Shown here: in pieces, positions 1 through 10,841 of the stretch
Layout of the letters: every line of letters starts with the position of its first letter
How positions within the stretch are numbered: the first letter of the stretch is position 1
Origin: Przewalskia tangutica
Taxonomy: Eukaryota > Streptophyta > Magnoliopsida > Solanales > Solanaceae
Direction of reading: 5' to 3'
Assembly: GCA_029844215.1 (NCBI GenBank)
Contig: CM056724.1
Coordinates: forward strand, 31,410,446 to 31,474,445
Length of the DNA: 64,000 nt
Made by a program: the position numbers and the translations under genes
Notes under the pieces: model-generated
Databases searched by the model: none
Told to the model about the DNA's origin: nothing
What the model saw: only the letters and a program-made list of their open reading frames with translations

Positions 1-32
1 CAATACATGACCTGAAATTCCGGGGTGTAACA
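1..32 (-). mobile_element. Terminus of an LTR element cutting into copia A
   Basis: Read on the minus strand, this stretch starts TGTTACACCCCGG and continues as the beginning of an LTR. It abuts the copia reading frame at base 33, in the middle of the GAG-pre-integrase region, so it is the edge of a later insertion that extends beyond the window. The same terminus occurs on the plus strand at 63602. The TGTTACACC start is typical of plant gypsy LTRs; the lineage is inferred. Confidence 0.6.
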
Positions 33-2402
33 AATTCCACTCAACGCCTCATATGAGATCAATCTTTCTAAGTTATGGTAGTTGACATGTCCTAACTTTT
101 GATGCCACAATGTTCTGTCATCGATCCTAACATTATTGCATATTTATTGCCTTCCAACAAGATAGCAATTGTCACATATTCTTGTACCTGTCATGACACA
201 CATTTTAGCTTCATTCGTAACTACACAGACATTCTTATTAAATTTTACCTCAAGATTGTCATCACACAGTTGGATTATACTGGTCAGATTCACCATTAAA
301 CCCTCAACATGTAAGACATTTCTTAGGGCTGGAAATCCAGGAACATTCAAGATCTCTTTTTCAATTATTTTGCTTTTACTTCCACATCCATAAGTCACGT
401 TATTTCCATTGAATGACTCATAGTCTCTTAGAAACTCCTTTGTATCTGTCATTTGGCGAGAATATCCACTATCAAAGTACCAAGAACTTGAAATGTTAGT
501 TCTTAATGGAGTTATGACAACATTACACACAATATCCTTTTAGGAACCTACACTCTCTTAAAAAAATCTACTTTTTGGTTCAGAAATGTTGTCTTTAGTG
601 TTATCAGGAATGTTAGACAACTTTTCGGGCAACATTTTGATCACAGAATTTTGAAGTTTGAAATAGTAAGGTCTTCAATGTCCAGGGGAGTTACATCAAT
701 GACACACAAACTTCACTTTCTTTGATATATATGAGAATCTATTCTTTACCCCCTTTTCTTTTACAAAGCTTATTTTCTCATTTTAATCAAAGATGCTTGT
801 GCTTATTGTTTTGTGAAATTTTTAATATTCAATACCTGCATGTGTATGTTTATTAAGGTTGAGTATCTCATTCAATTTTGAAGTCCCCGTGTTGAGCTTA
901 CGGAAGGTTGCTTCGGCTAGATCCAATTTTGAACTGATCTTACCAAATTTAATATATTTTTTGGTAAGTGCAACCTCTAAACGGGTTATCGTGCCTTTTA
1001 GATCTGCATTCTCAAGAGTTAAGGATTTTACTTTTGTGTCAAGTTGCTTGGATTCTATGATTAAGTCTTTACAAAAAAATTATAATTCCTTAATCATGTC
1101 ATCTTTGGTTTCAACTAGATCCTCACAATCTGTCTCACTACTAGAAATAAACCCACTAAAAAAATTAACATCAGAATAGTTAAAAAAAAATTACCTCTCG
1201 AATGTTGCTGGAAATGTAGATGTCGTCGCTGATGTTAACGCAAATGTTGTCACATTTGGGATGACACTGTCGATGACATTTTCATCGTCTGATAAAGGTT
1301 GTTCACGAACTTTAGCCAGCATTCCTTGTGACTCTATCTATTGATTTCCTTCGTAGTCATTAAGAGAAATCCATATATTTTTACCAAATTTCTTTAAGGT
1401 ATTTGAAAATTCATTAGCATAATGGCCCCAGCCCGAGCATGCATGATATTGCACAGACTCAAGTTACTTGGGATCAAATTTGGTACGATCTGAGTTGGTT
1501 CTCTTTAGTTGATTTCTTGTTTTGTACTATTGGAAGGGGTTTAGTGGACTATTGATTGAAGCTTGGTTTTGGTGCTCTTTGGATTTGAATTTATTTCTAT
1601 CATTGTTGAACTTCATCACCATCGAATTGAATTTCCGAGTAAAGAGGGCAACAATTGCACCGTCACCAACTTCTTCAAGGTTCTCATCCTCATCTTCGAT
1701 TTAACTCTCCAAGGATTTGACTTGAAGTGCTACATTATTGTTCATGTACAATTTCCTTTGATTCTCAATGTTCATCTCATAGGTTTTGAGAATACTCATT
1801 AAGGTATGAAGGTCCATTGTAGAAAGATTATGAGCTTCTTCAATCGCACAAATATTTATATTGAACTTTTCAGGAAGAGAACGGAGTTCCTTTTACACAA
1901 GTTGAGTGTTGGTTAAAGGAGCACCAAACACTTGCCATTCATTAAAGATGTCAATCAAATTTTCAAAATAGGTTTTAATGTCCTCTATTTCTTCCATCCT
2001 TAAACGTTCATATCTACTCATGAGCATACGAAACTTCATCCGACGAACACTAGAGCTACCTTCACAATGAGTTTATAAAATATCCCATGCGTCTTTAGCC
2101 ACAGAGAAGTTTTGTATGAGTTTGAACATGTAAATATCAACCCATCCAAAAATTGCATTTAAGGTTTTCTCGTTGAAGCTTGCATTATTGGTTTCTTCCG
2201 CAACCCATTTGGATTCAGGTTTAGCAAGAATATCGCCTTCCTCATCCAGTGGTAACATAGGAACAATACATCCATTGGTTATAGATCTTCATGCTCTAAC
2301 ATCAATTGATTTGATGTGAGAACGTAGGTGAATCTTCAAATAGACATAGTTTGAACCATCTAAAATAGAAAGTCTATTAATTGTTGGATTAGCCGGATCC
2401 AT
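33..2402 (-). pseudogene. Copia A gag-pol remnant (gag, zinc knuckles, protease, pre-integrase)
   Basis: The start is the ATG at 2400-2402 on the minus strand (MDPANPTINRLSI), which follows the primer site by about 45 bases. The UBN2-type gag is readable around 2260-1800. A degenerate zinc knuckle (HACSGWGHYANE) lies near 1430. Glu/Lys-rich coiled-coil text runs through 1180-860, and a second knuckle (CNSPGH) lies near 680 with in-frame stops on either side. At 530-144 the frame opens into a copia protease stretch: WYFDSGYSRQMT holds the D-S-G catalytic triplet. GAG-pre-integrase follows with LWHQKLGHVNY at about 115-80. The frame is split by several stops and shifts and then cut at base 33. 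In a live element this protein would be the capsid and protease part of the virus-like particle. Confidence 0.82.
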
Positions 2403-2445
2403 AGTTGTAGTTAACAGGACCAATCACTTGTTGTGTTAAGTGTCA

Positions 2446-2457
2446 GCTCTGATACCA
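2446..2457 (-). promoter_or_regulatory. Copia A primer binding site (tRNA-iMet)
   Basis: Minus strand TGGTATCAGAGC lies two bases inside the LTR edge. It matches the plant initiator-methionine tRNA 3' end used by most copia elements for minus-strand DNA priming. Confidence 0.85.
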
Positions 2458-2459
2458 CT

Positions 2460-3344
2460 TGTTGGGTCCTAGGGGCTATGGAGCAGTAACTAAAAATGCA
2501 AATAAACTGAAGAAAAACTGGAATGCCAATTTTGTTTCTAAATGTCAAAAATAATGTTGTCTGACGAAGGTAATAACACAGTAGTAAAAACAGAAACCTT
2601 TGAATAGTAAAAATTAACGAAAATTAAATGACAAAAAAGTTTTTAAATTTATTGTATATATTATATACAATTGGATAAATTCCTTTCTTTACAATATTAC
2701 AAGATACAACAAAAAGGAATTAAAAATAGTGAAGTCGCAGATGACTTCTGCCTAAAAAATCTATCTAAATAGACATAGACAATATTCCATTACAATTGCT
2801 TCAATAAAGAACAAATCTAGAATCTAGGCAGCAATTATAATGTTGAACAGAATGGTGTCGACACGCTCAGACAATACTTGTGATCCAGATTTCTTAGATG
2901 AATTCCTGAGAGTTCTCTTGGTATTTTTTATTTTAATTTTGAATATCGATTCAGTGCAGCAGCCTCTCTATTTATAGTAGAGAGTCTTCTTTGAAAAACT
3001 CATTAAATTGTTGTGATGGTTGAGAGAAAGATGGGCAGGTGATTGTGTTTGTTGGAGAAGAATATAGAGCAAAATCCTCTAACTTCTTGGACTTGTTCCT
3101 CAAGCATAGCAACGACTTTGACTTGTTCTTCCACACGTTTTATCAGCTCCTAATTACTTTGTCAAGTCACTTCTCCATCGTGGTAAAAATCCCACGATAA
3201 TTGCTTTAGTCCGTGAAGTAAGGCAAAATTGTTTGACATATAATGTTGGTCCGAATGTTGTGACATTTGTTCCAACATTTCTTAATTTTAACATAGTACT
3301 AAAAACGATATGTTGGGCAAAATGTCACAATACCAAACCCAACA
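2460..3344 (-). repeat. Copia A 5' LTR (885 bp)
   Basis: On the plus strand the LTR runs from TGTTGGG at 2460 to CCCAACA at 3344, a matched 7-bp terminal inverted repeat of the TG...CA type. The left edge is two bases from the primer site. The partner LTR is not in the window, so age and target duplication cannot be read. Confidence 0.8.
2968..2978 (-). promoter_or_regulatory. Putative TATA box of copia A LTR
   Basis: Minus-strand ACTATAAATAG lies about 370 bases into the LTR, the expected place for the U3/R promoter. This is motif evidence only. Confidence 0.5.
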
Positions 3345-3815
3345 TTAACAAACATGTTTATCATAGGCATATTATTTTTACAACTATGAGGAGCTCCCAA
3401 GGCAAGTTAGAGAACTCATACAACTAGATAACTGAGAAATGGCATCATTTTGGATCAGACAATTGAAGGCAACAGAGATTATTTTTAAACCATTCTGAGA
3501 TTATAAAACTATAGTCAATTATTTCATTACACGCTCTTTTTTCTATTCCTATGACATTTAGATTTAGTTGATTATATAGAGGTTGATATACAAATCTCTC
3601 AAAATTCACTGGAGGATAAGGTCGTATCTCCTCCCTCTACAATTGGTTTCATCCTTTGCAGTTAGCAGTTTTGTCCGTTCGATTGAAAAAAAATGTAATT
3701 TACACAAATACTTCTATGATCAAGGTAATTGATTATTTTTCGTAAAGGACGTGTTAAAATTGTAAAATACAAATAATACAGACACGAAGTAATACTATTT
3801 TGATTGTGTTCAAGG
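3345..3815. other. Intergenic stretch, nothing recognised
   Basis: AT-rich sequence between the copia A LTR and the LINE remnant. I see no open frame with family features, no RNA gene and no clear terminal repeats. Confidence 0.5.
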
Positions 3816-5830
3816 GCGGAGGATAGGGACTTTGACAGGAAAATAGATCGAGTTAATGAAAATTCTTAAGAAGAGGAAGATCAGTATAGCTTGTGTACGG
3901 AAGATAAATGCGTAAGAATCAAGGCTAAAGATGTAGACGGATATAAGTTGTGGTTCTCAGGGAGATCGAGAAGTAGGAATGGAGTAGGCATTTTAAACGA
4001 CAGGGATCTAAGCAATCAAGTGGTGGAGGTTAGGAGAGTGAATGATAGGATGATGGCTATTAAATTAGTATTGGGAGAGATAACCTTTAGCATCGTTAGT
4101 GCTTATGCGCCGCAGGTGGGTTTGGACAAGGAGGAGAAAAAGTGTTTGGGGGGGAGGGAGTTGGACGATGTTGTGAGAGGTATCCCACATACCGAGACAC
4201 TTTTTGCTATGAGGAGATTTTAATGGTCACATAGGGTTCGCGTCGAACGTGTATGATGATGCGCATGTCGATTTCGTCTTTGGGGATATGAATGAGGGAA
4301 AAGTCTCGCTTTTAGACTTCGCGAATGCTTTTGAGTTGGTAATAGCTTACTCAAACTTCCAAAAGATGGAGGAACATTTTGTGACCTTCCGTAGTGCGGT
4401 GGCTAAGACACAAATAGATTAATTGCTCCTTATGAAGGATGATAGAGGTTTTTGTAAGGACTGCAAGGTCATCTCGAGTGAGAATCTTACAACCCAACAT
4501 AAGCTTATGGTTATGAATTTGGAGGCAATAGGAAGAAAAAGAAGAGGGTTGCATATAATCGGTGGCCTAACTGGAGCCAAAGCGCAAGAGATTGGGAAGA
4601 AGTTAGTGGATATGGGGGCTTGAGGGAGTAGTGGAGACGCAAATAGTATGTGGGATAGGACAACTGTCTGCATCAAGGAAGTAGCTAGAGAGGTGTTAGG
4701 GGTTTCGAGAGCTAGCACTAATAGGCATAGAAGTGATTGGTGGTGGAATGAGGAGGTCCAAGGAAAGTTTGAAGCCAAGAAGTATGCTTATATGACGATA
4801 CTGGAAATCTTAGATGAAGAGGAAAAAAAGAGGAATATGGAGAGATATAAAATAGTGAAAAAGGAAGCGAAGCTAGAGGTTACCACGACCAAAACTGCAG
4901 CTTTTAAGCGCATGTATGAATAGCCTGAGTGCAAAGGCAGGGATATGAAGTTGTATTAGTTTGCCAAGGCGAGAGAGAAGAGGATCGGTGACTTGGATCA
5001 AGTGAAGTGCATCAAGGATGAGAATGGTGAAGTGATTGTAGAAGACACACACATTAGACAGAGATGTCAAGATTATTTCCATAAGCTCTTGAATGAAGAA
5101 GGGGAAAGGATATTTTGTTAGGGGAGTTAGAGCAGTCTAAAATGCATTGAGATTTCGGGTATTATAGGTACATCAATGATGCGGAGGTTCTGGGGGTTAT
5201 TCGAAAGATGGTGAAGGGAAGAGTGATCTAGTCAAATGAGATTTTGGTGGACTTTTGGAAGATCGCAGGAGAGGTCGGTGTGAAGTGGTTGACTGGCCTC
5301 TGTGGCAGACAAGATGAAATAAGAGAGGCTGAGATGGTTCTGACATATGAAGAGGGAGTGCGAGGATGCGCCAGTGAGTAAGTGTGAGAGGCTGGCTATA
5401 GCAGGAGTGAGTAGATGCAGAGGTAGGTCGAAGAAAAATTGGAGGGAGGTGATTAGACATGACATGGAACAACTCCGGTTGACTGAGGACATGATCTTAG
5501 ATAGGAAAGTGTGGAGGTCGAGGATTAGGGTAGATAGTTAGAGGTAACATAAGGTTATCGTACTTGTAGTTGTATGATTTAGGTAGTCGCCTAGGTTTTT
5601 TTGCCAATGTGTATTGATATCTGTTACTATATTGTTTTTGCACATTTGTTATTTTATTGTCTTTTCTTCCTTCCTATATTCATGCATTGGGTACATTTCT
5701 TTTGAGTCGAGGGTCTATCGCAAACAACCTTACTATCCTGTAAAGGTAGAGGTAAGGTCTGCGTACATCTTACCCTCCCGAGATCTCACTTGTGGGATTA
5801 CAGTGAGTATATTATTGTTTGTATATAGAT
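3816..5830 (+). mobile_element. RTE-type LINE remnant, internally deleted
   Basis: This is a plus-strand non-LTR retrotransposon. It holds an endonuclease domain, the linker region, the extreme C-terminal part and a 3' UTR. The 3' end carries the widespread plant RTE tail: a segment reading GAGTCGAGGGTCTATCGCAA then GGTAAGGTCTGCGTAC, ending in a TTG-rich tail near 5820. The element runs directly from the start of the RT region (about 5290) to the C-terminal region, so most of the reverse transcriptase is missing. The 5' boundary is uncertain. RTE assignment is from memory of related plant elements. Confidence 0.75.
3840..5541 (+). pseudogene. LINE ORF remnant: endonuclease, linker, C-terminal end
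   Basis: A readable endonuclease-like (EEP fold) segment at 3891-4223 includes DGYKLWFSGRSRSRNGVGIL and the conserved SAYAPQVG motif. It continues in other frames through a FNGH-type stretch and LTTQHKLMVMNLEA near 4490. The linker region (EVLGVSRAS, DWWWNEEVQGK) follows at 4648-4923. The C-terminal block at 5347-5541 (APVSKCERLAIAG, WREVIRHDMEQLRLTEDM) ends at a stop at 5539-5541. The RT catalytic boxes are absent because of a deletion near 5290-5330. Several frameshifts and stops show it is dead. In live copies this single protein nicks target DNA and reverse-transcribes the element RNA. Confidence 0.78.
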
Positions 5831-5929
5831 TGTTGAATTTTATTGAAATAAGAACTTTTTTGAATTTCTGTGTTTAATTAAATTTCTGACTCCGTCACTA
5901 ATCGTGTTGATGACTTTTGGGTTTAGATA

Positions 5930-6285
5930 TGTTAAGAGTCTCACATCGGATATGGAATGAGAACATAGACTCCTTATATGTATTTGGTCAATCCTCACCC
6001 TACAAGCTAGCTTTTGGGGTAGAGTTAGACCCAAAATCCATTATCTACATGGTATCAGAGCCAGACTCATTTCAATTCTTTGTTCACCGATGTTGGGCCC
6101 TCAAATTATATTATTCACTCTCCAGTTAACAATGTATGGGCGTGCGGGGGAGTGTTAAGAGTCTTACATTGGATATGGAATAGAAACCTGAACTCCTTAT
6201 ATGAACTTGAACAATTTTTACCCTATAAGCTAGCTAAGTTGGACTTGAACAATCTTTACCCTACAAGCTAGCTACGCCCAAGAGT
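5930..6285 (+). mobile_element. TRIM copy A (two 120-bp-class LTRs, PBS, PPT)
   Basis: A terminal-repeat retrotransposon in miniature. The 5' LTR is 5930-6049, starting TGTTAAGAGTCTCACATCGG and ending ACA. The PBS TGGTATCAGAG is at 6050-6060. A 92-bp non-coding core ends in a GGGGGAG polypurine tract, and the 3' LTR starts at 6153. The 3' LTR holds an internal tandem duplication of about 38 bases around the ACTTGAACAA...AAGCTAGCTA segment and fades near 6285. It encodes no protein and would depend on an autonomous partner. Confidence 0.85.
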
Positions 6286-7058
6286 GAAGACTAATTGTAA
6301 CCACCTAAATATTACTTGTTGATACTATGTATACAAAAAGTTGCACTTTTCGGTCGAGAATAAAAGAAAATTATAGTGGATGGTCCATTTTAATTATTAA
6401 TTAACCACCATGTTGCTTTCTACTACACCTTAGTGTATTTTTCTTGATAACCATCCTAAGATTCAATTAAAGCAGATTTTATCATATACAATTTATTTAA
6501 ATGTGTATTATTTTCTCTATTTATATGATGGTGTTTGATTGGGCATAAAATTTAGGAATAAAAAAAATCAAAATTTATGGTCTAAAATAAGACATAAATA
6601 TTTACGTGACTATGAATCATCTAATTAAAAAAAATAAAGCTTAAAGTTAAACTGTTACAAATATCAAAAGGTGTCGAAAAATGTTATTGAATCGGATCAC
6701 CCATAAAGGATGATAATTAGTATGTTAGTACAAGCTTGTCCTCCTCCTAAATTCTATCTAAATGTATAACTGCACAATTATGGGTGTTGAAAAGAAGACT
6801 TTTTTTATCGGAATATAACGGCTAGGTTTAGCTATACAACCAAAATTACGTTCTGCATTACTTAGAATATCTAGGTTGTGGACAAAAAAATTCATCTGCT
6901 TCGTCAGGATTTCCGACGATCAATGATAAAAAATTATGATTGTTGCATATTCGCTTCCACTAAGAAAGAACTCGTAAATCTCTAAATTATGACTTGTTTA
7001 GTCATGAGAATTATTCACCTTTTTCCGGAAATATTTTCCAGTTTTTTCAAAAGTTAGT
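6286..7058. other. Intergenic, with a decayed MITE-like stretch
   Basis: No gene is visible. The segment near 6515-6690 (TCTATTTATATGATGGTGTT onward) resembles the body of Stowaway-type MITEs seen at 14.3 kb and 24.8 kb but lacks both termini. The rest is unassigned AT-rich DNA. Confidence 0.4.
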
Positions 7059-7675
7059 GTTTGGGCATAAAAATTTCAAATACAACTTCAAGTTATATTT
7101 GGAATTTGTAAAACAACCAAAATTTTGTTTTCACTTTATTATTTTACTTTATCCATTTTCAATTTTGGACCAATACTTTTGTCTTTCATTTCTTAATTTT
7201 ACCCTAAAGGTTTTTATTTTTATAAAAAGACCAATTTATTTTACCCATTTATTTTAACTGATTGATGCTCTATGAATAATTTTTTCACTAATGTATCAGT
7301 TGTTTGATGTAATTATGTATATTAGTTCCTGTCAACACTTCTTTAGTCATGAGCTGCTCGCTTTTTTATTCATCAGTTGGTGCTTTGTAATGTTTAATTA
7401 TGAACATTCTTGCTATTTTGGTTGTGTTTGTGAAGAGAATATCAGTATTTACATCTATGTAGATACTTGAGAACTGTTGTTTTCTATCTTGGGTGATTTT
7501 AATTTGCAAGTTATTAAGAGTTTGGGGTATAAATTATATTTCATATTTATGATAAAAAATATATTCAAACAATCAAATATTATTTGTAAAACTATAACAA
7601 AACACAACTCCATCTTGAGCTCCAACTTCAAAAATTCCAAATAAAGTGAAAAGTATTTGGTATCTATGGCCAAAC
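7059..7675. mobile_element. Fold-back MITE-like element
   Basis: The ends are near-perfect inverted repeats: GTTTGGGCATA at 7059-7069 and TATGGCCAAAC at 7665-7675. The next 60 or so bases on each side also pair loosely (CAAATACAACTTCAAG against ACTTCAAAAATTCC regions). The interior is AT-rich and non-coding. I cannot read a convincing target duplication, so the superfamily is open, though hAT-like is likely. Confidence 0.5.
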
Positions 7676-7749
7676 TCCTACTTAATATTTGTTGTTCCAA
7701 TACTACAAAGTGTAAATCATTTTGGATAGAAAAAAATGTCACATAAATT

Positions 7750-7988
7750 TGTTAAGAGTTTCACATCGGATATGGAATGAGAACACAGACTTCTTATATG
7801 GACTTGAACAACCCTCACCCTACAAGCTAGTTTTTGGGGTTGAGTTAGGCCCAAGATCCATTCTTTATATGGTATCAGAGCCAGAGTCATTCCAATTCTT
7901 TATTCACCGATGTTGGGGCCCCAAATTATATTATCTACGCTCTAGTTAACAAGGTCTGGGCGTGTGGGGGAGTGTTAAGAGTCTCGCA
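7750..7988 (+). mobile_element. TRIM copy B, 3' LTR cut by CACTA A
   Basis: Same family as the copy at 5930. The 5' LTR is 7750-7869 (again 120 bp), with the PBS TGGTATCAGAGCC from 7870, a core of about 100 bp, a GGGGGAG tract and a 3' LTR starting at 7973. Only 16 bases of the 3' LTR remain before CACTACTACAG begins at 7989, so the CACTA element inserted into this TRIM. Confidence 0.85.
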
Positions 7989-8225
7989 CACTACTACAGA
8001 AAAGCGCTTGCATAACGTTTTTTTTGCGCTTGCATAGCGCTTTTAAGCGCTATCTAAGCTACCGCTATGGTAGCTTAGATAATGCTTAAAAACGTTATGC
8101 AAGCAGGCTACTACCATAGCGCTTTGCTTGCATAGCGTTTAAAAAAGTGCTATGATAGTATAATTCCGATAAATATTATATTTTGAAAATATTGCATGCA
8201 TAGCGCTTAAAAAAGCGCTATCGAA
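7989..8225. repeat. CACTA A left subterminal repeats
   Basis: Tandem and inverted copies of GCTTGCATAGCGCTTTTAAG-like units, several of them self-complementary. Subterminal arrays of this kind are the transposase-binding zones of CACTA elements. The partner array lies near 13020-13175. Confidence 0.75.
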
Positions 8226-8934
8226 TATGTTTTTTTTACTTCTTTTTTTTTGGGTAATATTCCTATTTTTTCACATAATAAATAAAATATCAAAAAGATA
8301 ACAAAAAGAATACTCATTCAAAATATAATATAATATAATATAATATAATCATTCGCATAAAACATTATAATATATTTAAAAATAGTTTCTCAATCATTAG
8401 TAGCTTACGATCACTAACTAATAACAATATGACATAGGCAACAATTACATCAAATACTAACTAATAGCTTCAACCTTCCATTTTTTCTTTGAGGAATCGA
8501 TTGTACAAGTAGTCTGCCCAATTAATTCAAAAAAATTTCATTTTGCTTGGAAGATAAACTTTGAGTGGTGAACTATGAACAAACTGCAAAACATAGATGT
8601 TGCAAAAACATAGTTAGAATAGAAACATACAATAAATAAACATAAATACTTACACAAATAACCTCATACAAATATGGTTGGGTATGAACAATGACCTAGA
8701 TCATAACAATGTATTTTCACCAATTTTCTATGAAAAGTTCATTAGAAGGAGGATGTCGCGGGAACACATTAGTTGTTCGCTATTAGGTTGGGTAGTCAGG
8801 CCACATATGACTTATCTTCGAATCGAAGAGTCGGAAAGGAGGGGGAGACCTGCTGTTCCCGGAGGATATTGTCTATCATTGGTAAATATGGTAGAATTAG
8901 TGGTTTATAACTACAGCGGATGTGAGCTATTCAG
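8226..8934. other. CACTA A interior, no recognised gene
   Basis: AT-rich element interior with a short AATAT-type microsatellite at 8325-8350. A short open frame on the plus strand at 8678-8992 has no recognisable motif and overlaps a transposase fragment on the other strand, so I do not call it a gene. Confidence 0.4.
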
Positions 8935-9005
8935 ATTTGCTTATCTCCAGCTCACAAAACTCCTCCACCCCTTTCTTATACTCTTCAGATAATCGATCCG
9001 CATTT
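8935..9005 (-). pseudogene. Duplicated fragment of CACTA transposase first exon
   Basis: The minus strand reads NRDWVNADRLSEEYKK-like text near 8950-9005, closely matching the transposase-associated domain at 12230-12307. The DNA beyond it also matches 12308-12440. This is an internal duplication of the 5' end of the transposase gene or the remains of a second nested CACTA copy. Confidence 0.6.
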
Positions 9006-9054
9006 ACCCAGTCTCGATTCTTCAAGAACAATACTACAAAAATCAGATAATATA

Positions 9055-9425
9055 TACAACAATGAATTTAAAGCACATTTGACGTCTTCAAGGCTCGACT
9101 TCCCCTCACATAGTACATATATAAGAATCTTAAACACATATGAAGTCTTTAAGATACGACTTCCCCTCACATAAATTATAAGTATGAAATTTAAGCATAT
9201 TTGAAAATTTAATGTATACACATCACATGATTCATATATATGAATTTTTAAACACATATGAAGTCCCTAAAGCACGACTTCCCCTCACATATATCACATG
9301 TATGGAATTTTGACATATTTAAATATTTAATGCATAACAACACATCACATAATACATATATAAGAATCTTAAACACATATGAAGTCTTTAAGGCACGACT
9401 TCCCCTCATATTGTTATACTGCCAA
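9055..9425. repeat. Degenerate tandem repeat with GAAGTC...GACTTC hairpins
   Basis: About four copies of a unit containing GAAGTCTTTAAGGCACGACT followed by TCCCCTCACATA and an ACATATATAAGAATCTTAAA stretch. The GAAGTC and GACTTC ends are complementary with a 10-base loop. Two further copies lie at 12350-12440. The array sits downstream of the transposase-associated exon and its duplicate. Confidence 0.65.
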
Positions 9426-9463
9426 GTATAAAATGAAGATAGATATACTTCCATAAAGAGGAA

Positions 9464-10841
9464 TGATGCGCGTTAAGATGCACACACTTAAACGCAAGTG
9501 CACGTTATCGTATCAAGTAGTATAGTCTTAGATAAGACCGAATATCGTCCTCTGGGATTAGGGTTCAAGTACCAATTATCTATTTTCTAGTATCTATTTG
9601 GTGAATGTATGATTGATTGGTTGTTTATGACTAAGAATTATAAAAGCTATTTAACTAAAAGGTTTACTTCAGTTGTGATGAGAATAGGGCTTCTATGTAT
9701 CCTCACTATCCGCTTATGCTACTTACTAATGCATTACTTATGGTATTCTTCTTTTGGAGAAAGCAGGTTTACGAAATCGTTTTATACTCCGTTAGTTATA
9801 TAAACACTCAACCCGATATCGTTCCTTACCTAACTTTCGATAAGGGTAACTTTATATGAGGATTAAGAACAAAAACCTAGTTGGCCAAATCGCGCATGAT
9901 CGCCAAAATTAGGGTTGTTAAGCCTCATCAACGCTTACATAAATAATTGAGGTATTTTCATCCCCAATCCAAGAATGTCTACCCAACTTACAAAGATATT
10001 CACAATCCCCTTTTGAATCGATTAGAAATCATATAGTGATAATTAGTTGTCAATTAATTACCAAGAATTCAACTCAATTATTGGATAGATCTCTCAATAA
10101 GAACAATAACCATAAGCGTGCATTAATTTATAACATAAGTTTCAAGCGATTCAACATAGAAAGCCACATAAGATAATTAGTTCTAGCCATTGACATGACA
10201 AGAACTAATTTCCATGTTCATCATACAAAGCGAAATAAAAAATAAGGAAAAGGAAAAGAAATTACTAAATTAATGGTATCCAATCTCAAGCAAAAGTCTT
10301 GAGTTGTGCGAAGGAACCTCAAAAGCGCCTAGGGTTCTCCTTTTATAGGCTGAAACCGCCTCCTCTTTTCCTTGAGCTGGCCTAAATTCGTCAAAAACCT
10401 AATTTTTTCGCGTCGGCGCCAGCCTGAGCAGCGCGCGCCGGAAGTTCTGTCCGTCGGGTGTTTTGGCGCGCGGCCCGATATCTGTTATGCGAGCGCGCGG
10501 CCACTGCAACTCCGTTCCGGATGTTTAGGCGCGCGCGCCTGCATCTGGTCTCGAGCGCGCGCGTACTGTATCTTCGTCCTTTCGAATGATAGGCGCGCGC
10601 ACAGCTGATCGCGAGAAGCTGCGTGCGATCTGGATTTTAGCCTCGTTCGCAACTTTCTCTGTTTTCAGCTCTGGCGTCTCCTCTTTTGCCCTCTTTTTGC
10701 TCCTTTTCCGTCATTTGGCCATTTTAACCACTTTGACTCAAAAGAAAGAAAAACTATCCTAATACGACACTTATATGTGCAAAATGGGACAAAAGACTAA
10801 CTAAAACTGACTCAAAAGGTGTATATAAAATACACCGATCA
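9464..10841 (-). mobile_element. Solo LTR (1378 bp) inside CACTA A
   Basis: On the minus strand the sequence starts TGATCGGTGTATTTTATATA at 10841 and ends GCGCATCA at 9464. The 5-bp duplications AGGAA at 9459-9463 and 10842-10846 are identical, showing one clean insertion followed by LTR-LTR recombination. The same LTR family appears on the plus strand at 33730-35258, where a GTTTGGGGG polypurine tract precedes it, so the family is an LTR retrotransposon, probably gypsy. It interrupts the 3' end of the CACTA transposase gene. Confidence 0.9.
10410..10608. repeat. GC-rich 63-64-bp tandem repeat inside the solo LTR
   Basis: About three units, each starting GGCGCGCG and holding a second CGCGCGC block 25-30 bases later. 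Two full neighbouring units measure 63 and 64 bases. The stretch is strikingly GC-rich against the AT-rich surroundings. The related LTR at 33730 has a shorter, diverged version near 34020-34120. Confidence 0.75.

Larger units (their letters stand above)
33..3344 (-). mobile_element. Ty1/copia element A, 5' half, minus strand
   Basis: This is the 5' part of a minus-strand copia retrotransposon: a 5' LTR (2460-3344), a tRNA-iMet primer site (2446-2457), gag, zinc-knuckle remnants, and the protease and GAG-pre-integrase start of pol. It stops at base 33, where another LTR begins, so integrase, RT, RNase H and the 3' LTR are outside the window or lost. The gag has a long coiled-coil-like tail, as in SIRE-type copia gags, but I do not assign a lineage. 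The reading frame contains stops and frameshifts, so the copy is dead. Confidence 0.85.

Noticed and set aside
8678..8992. 104-codon frame in CACTA A
   Set aside because: It overlaps transposase-fragment DNA on the opposite strand and has no family features.
10372..10608. 78-codon frame rich in Arg and Ala
   Set aside because: It reads through the GC-rich tandem repeat of a solo LTR.
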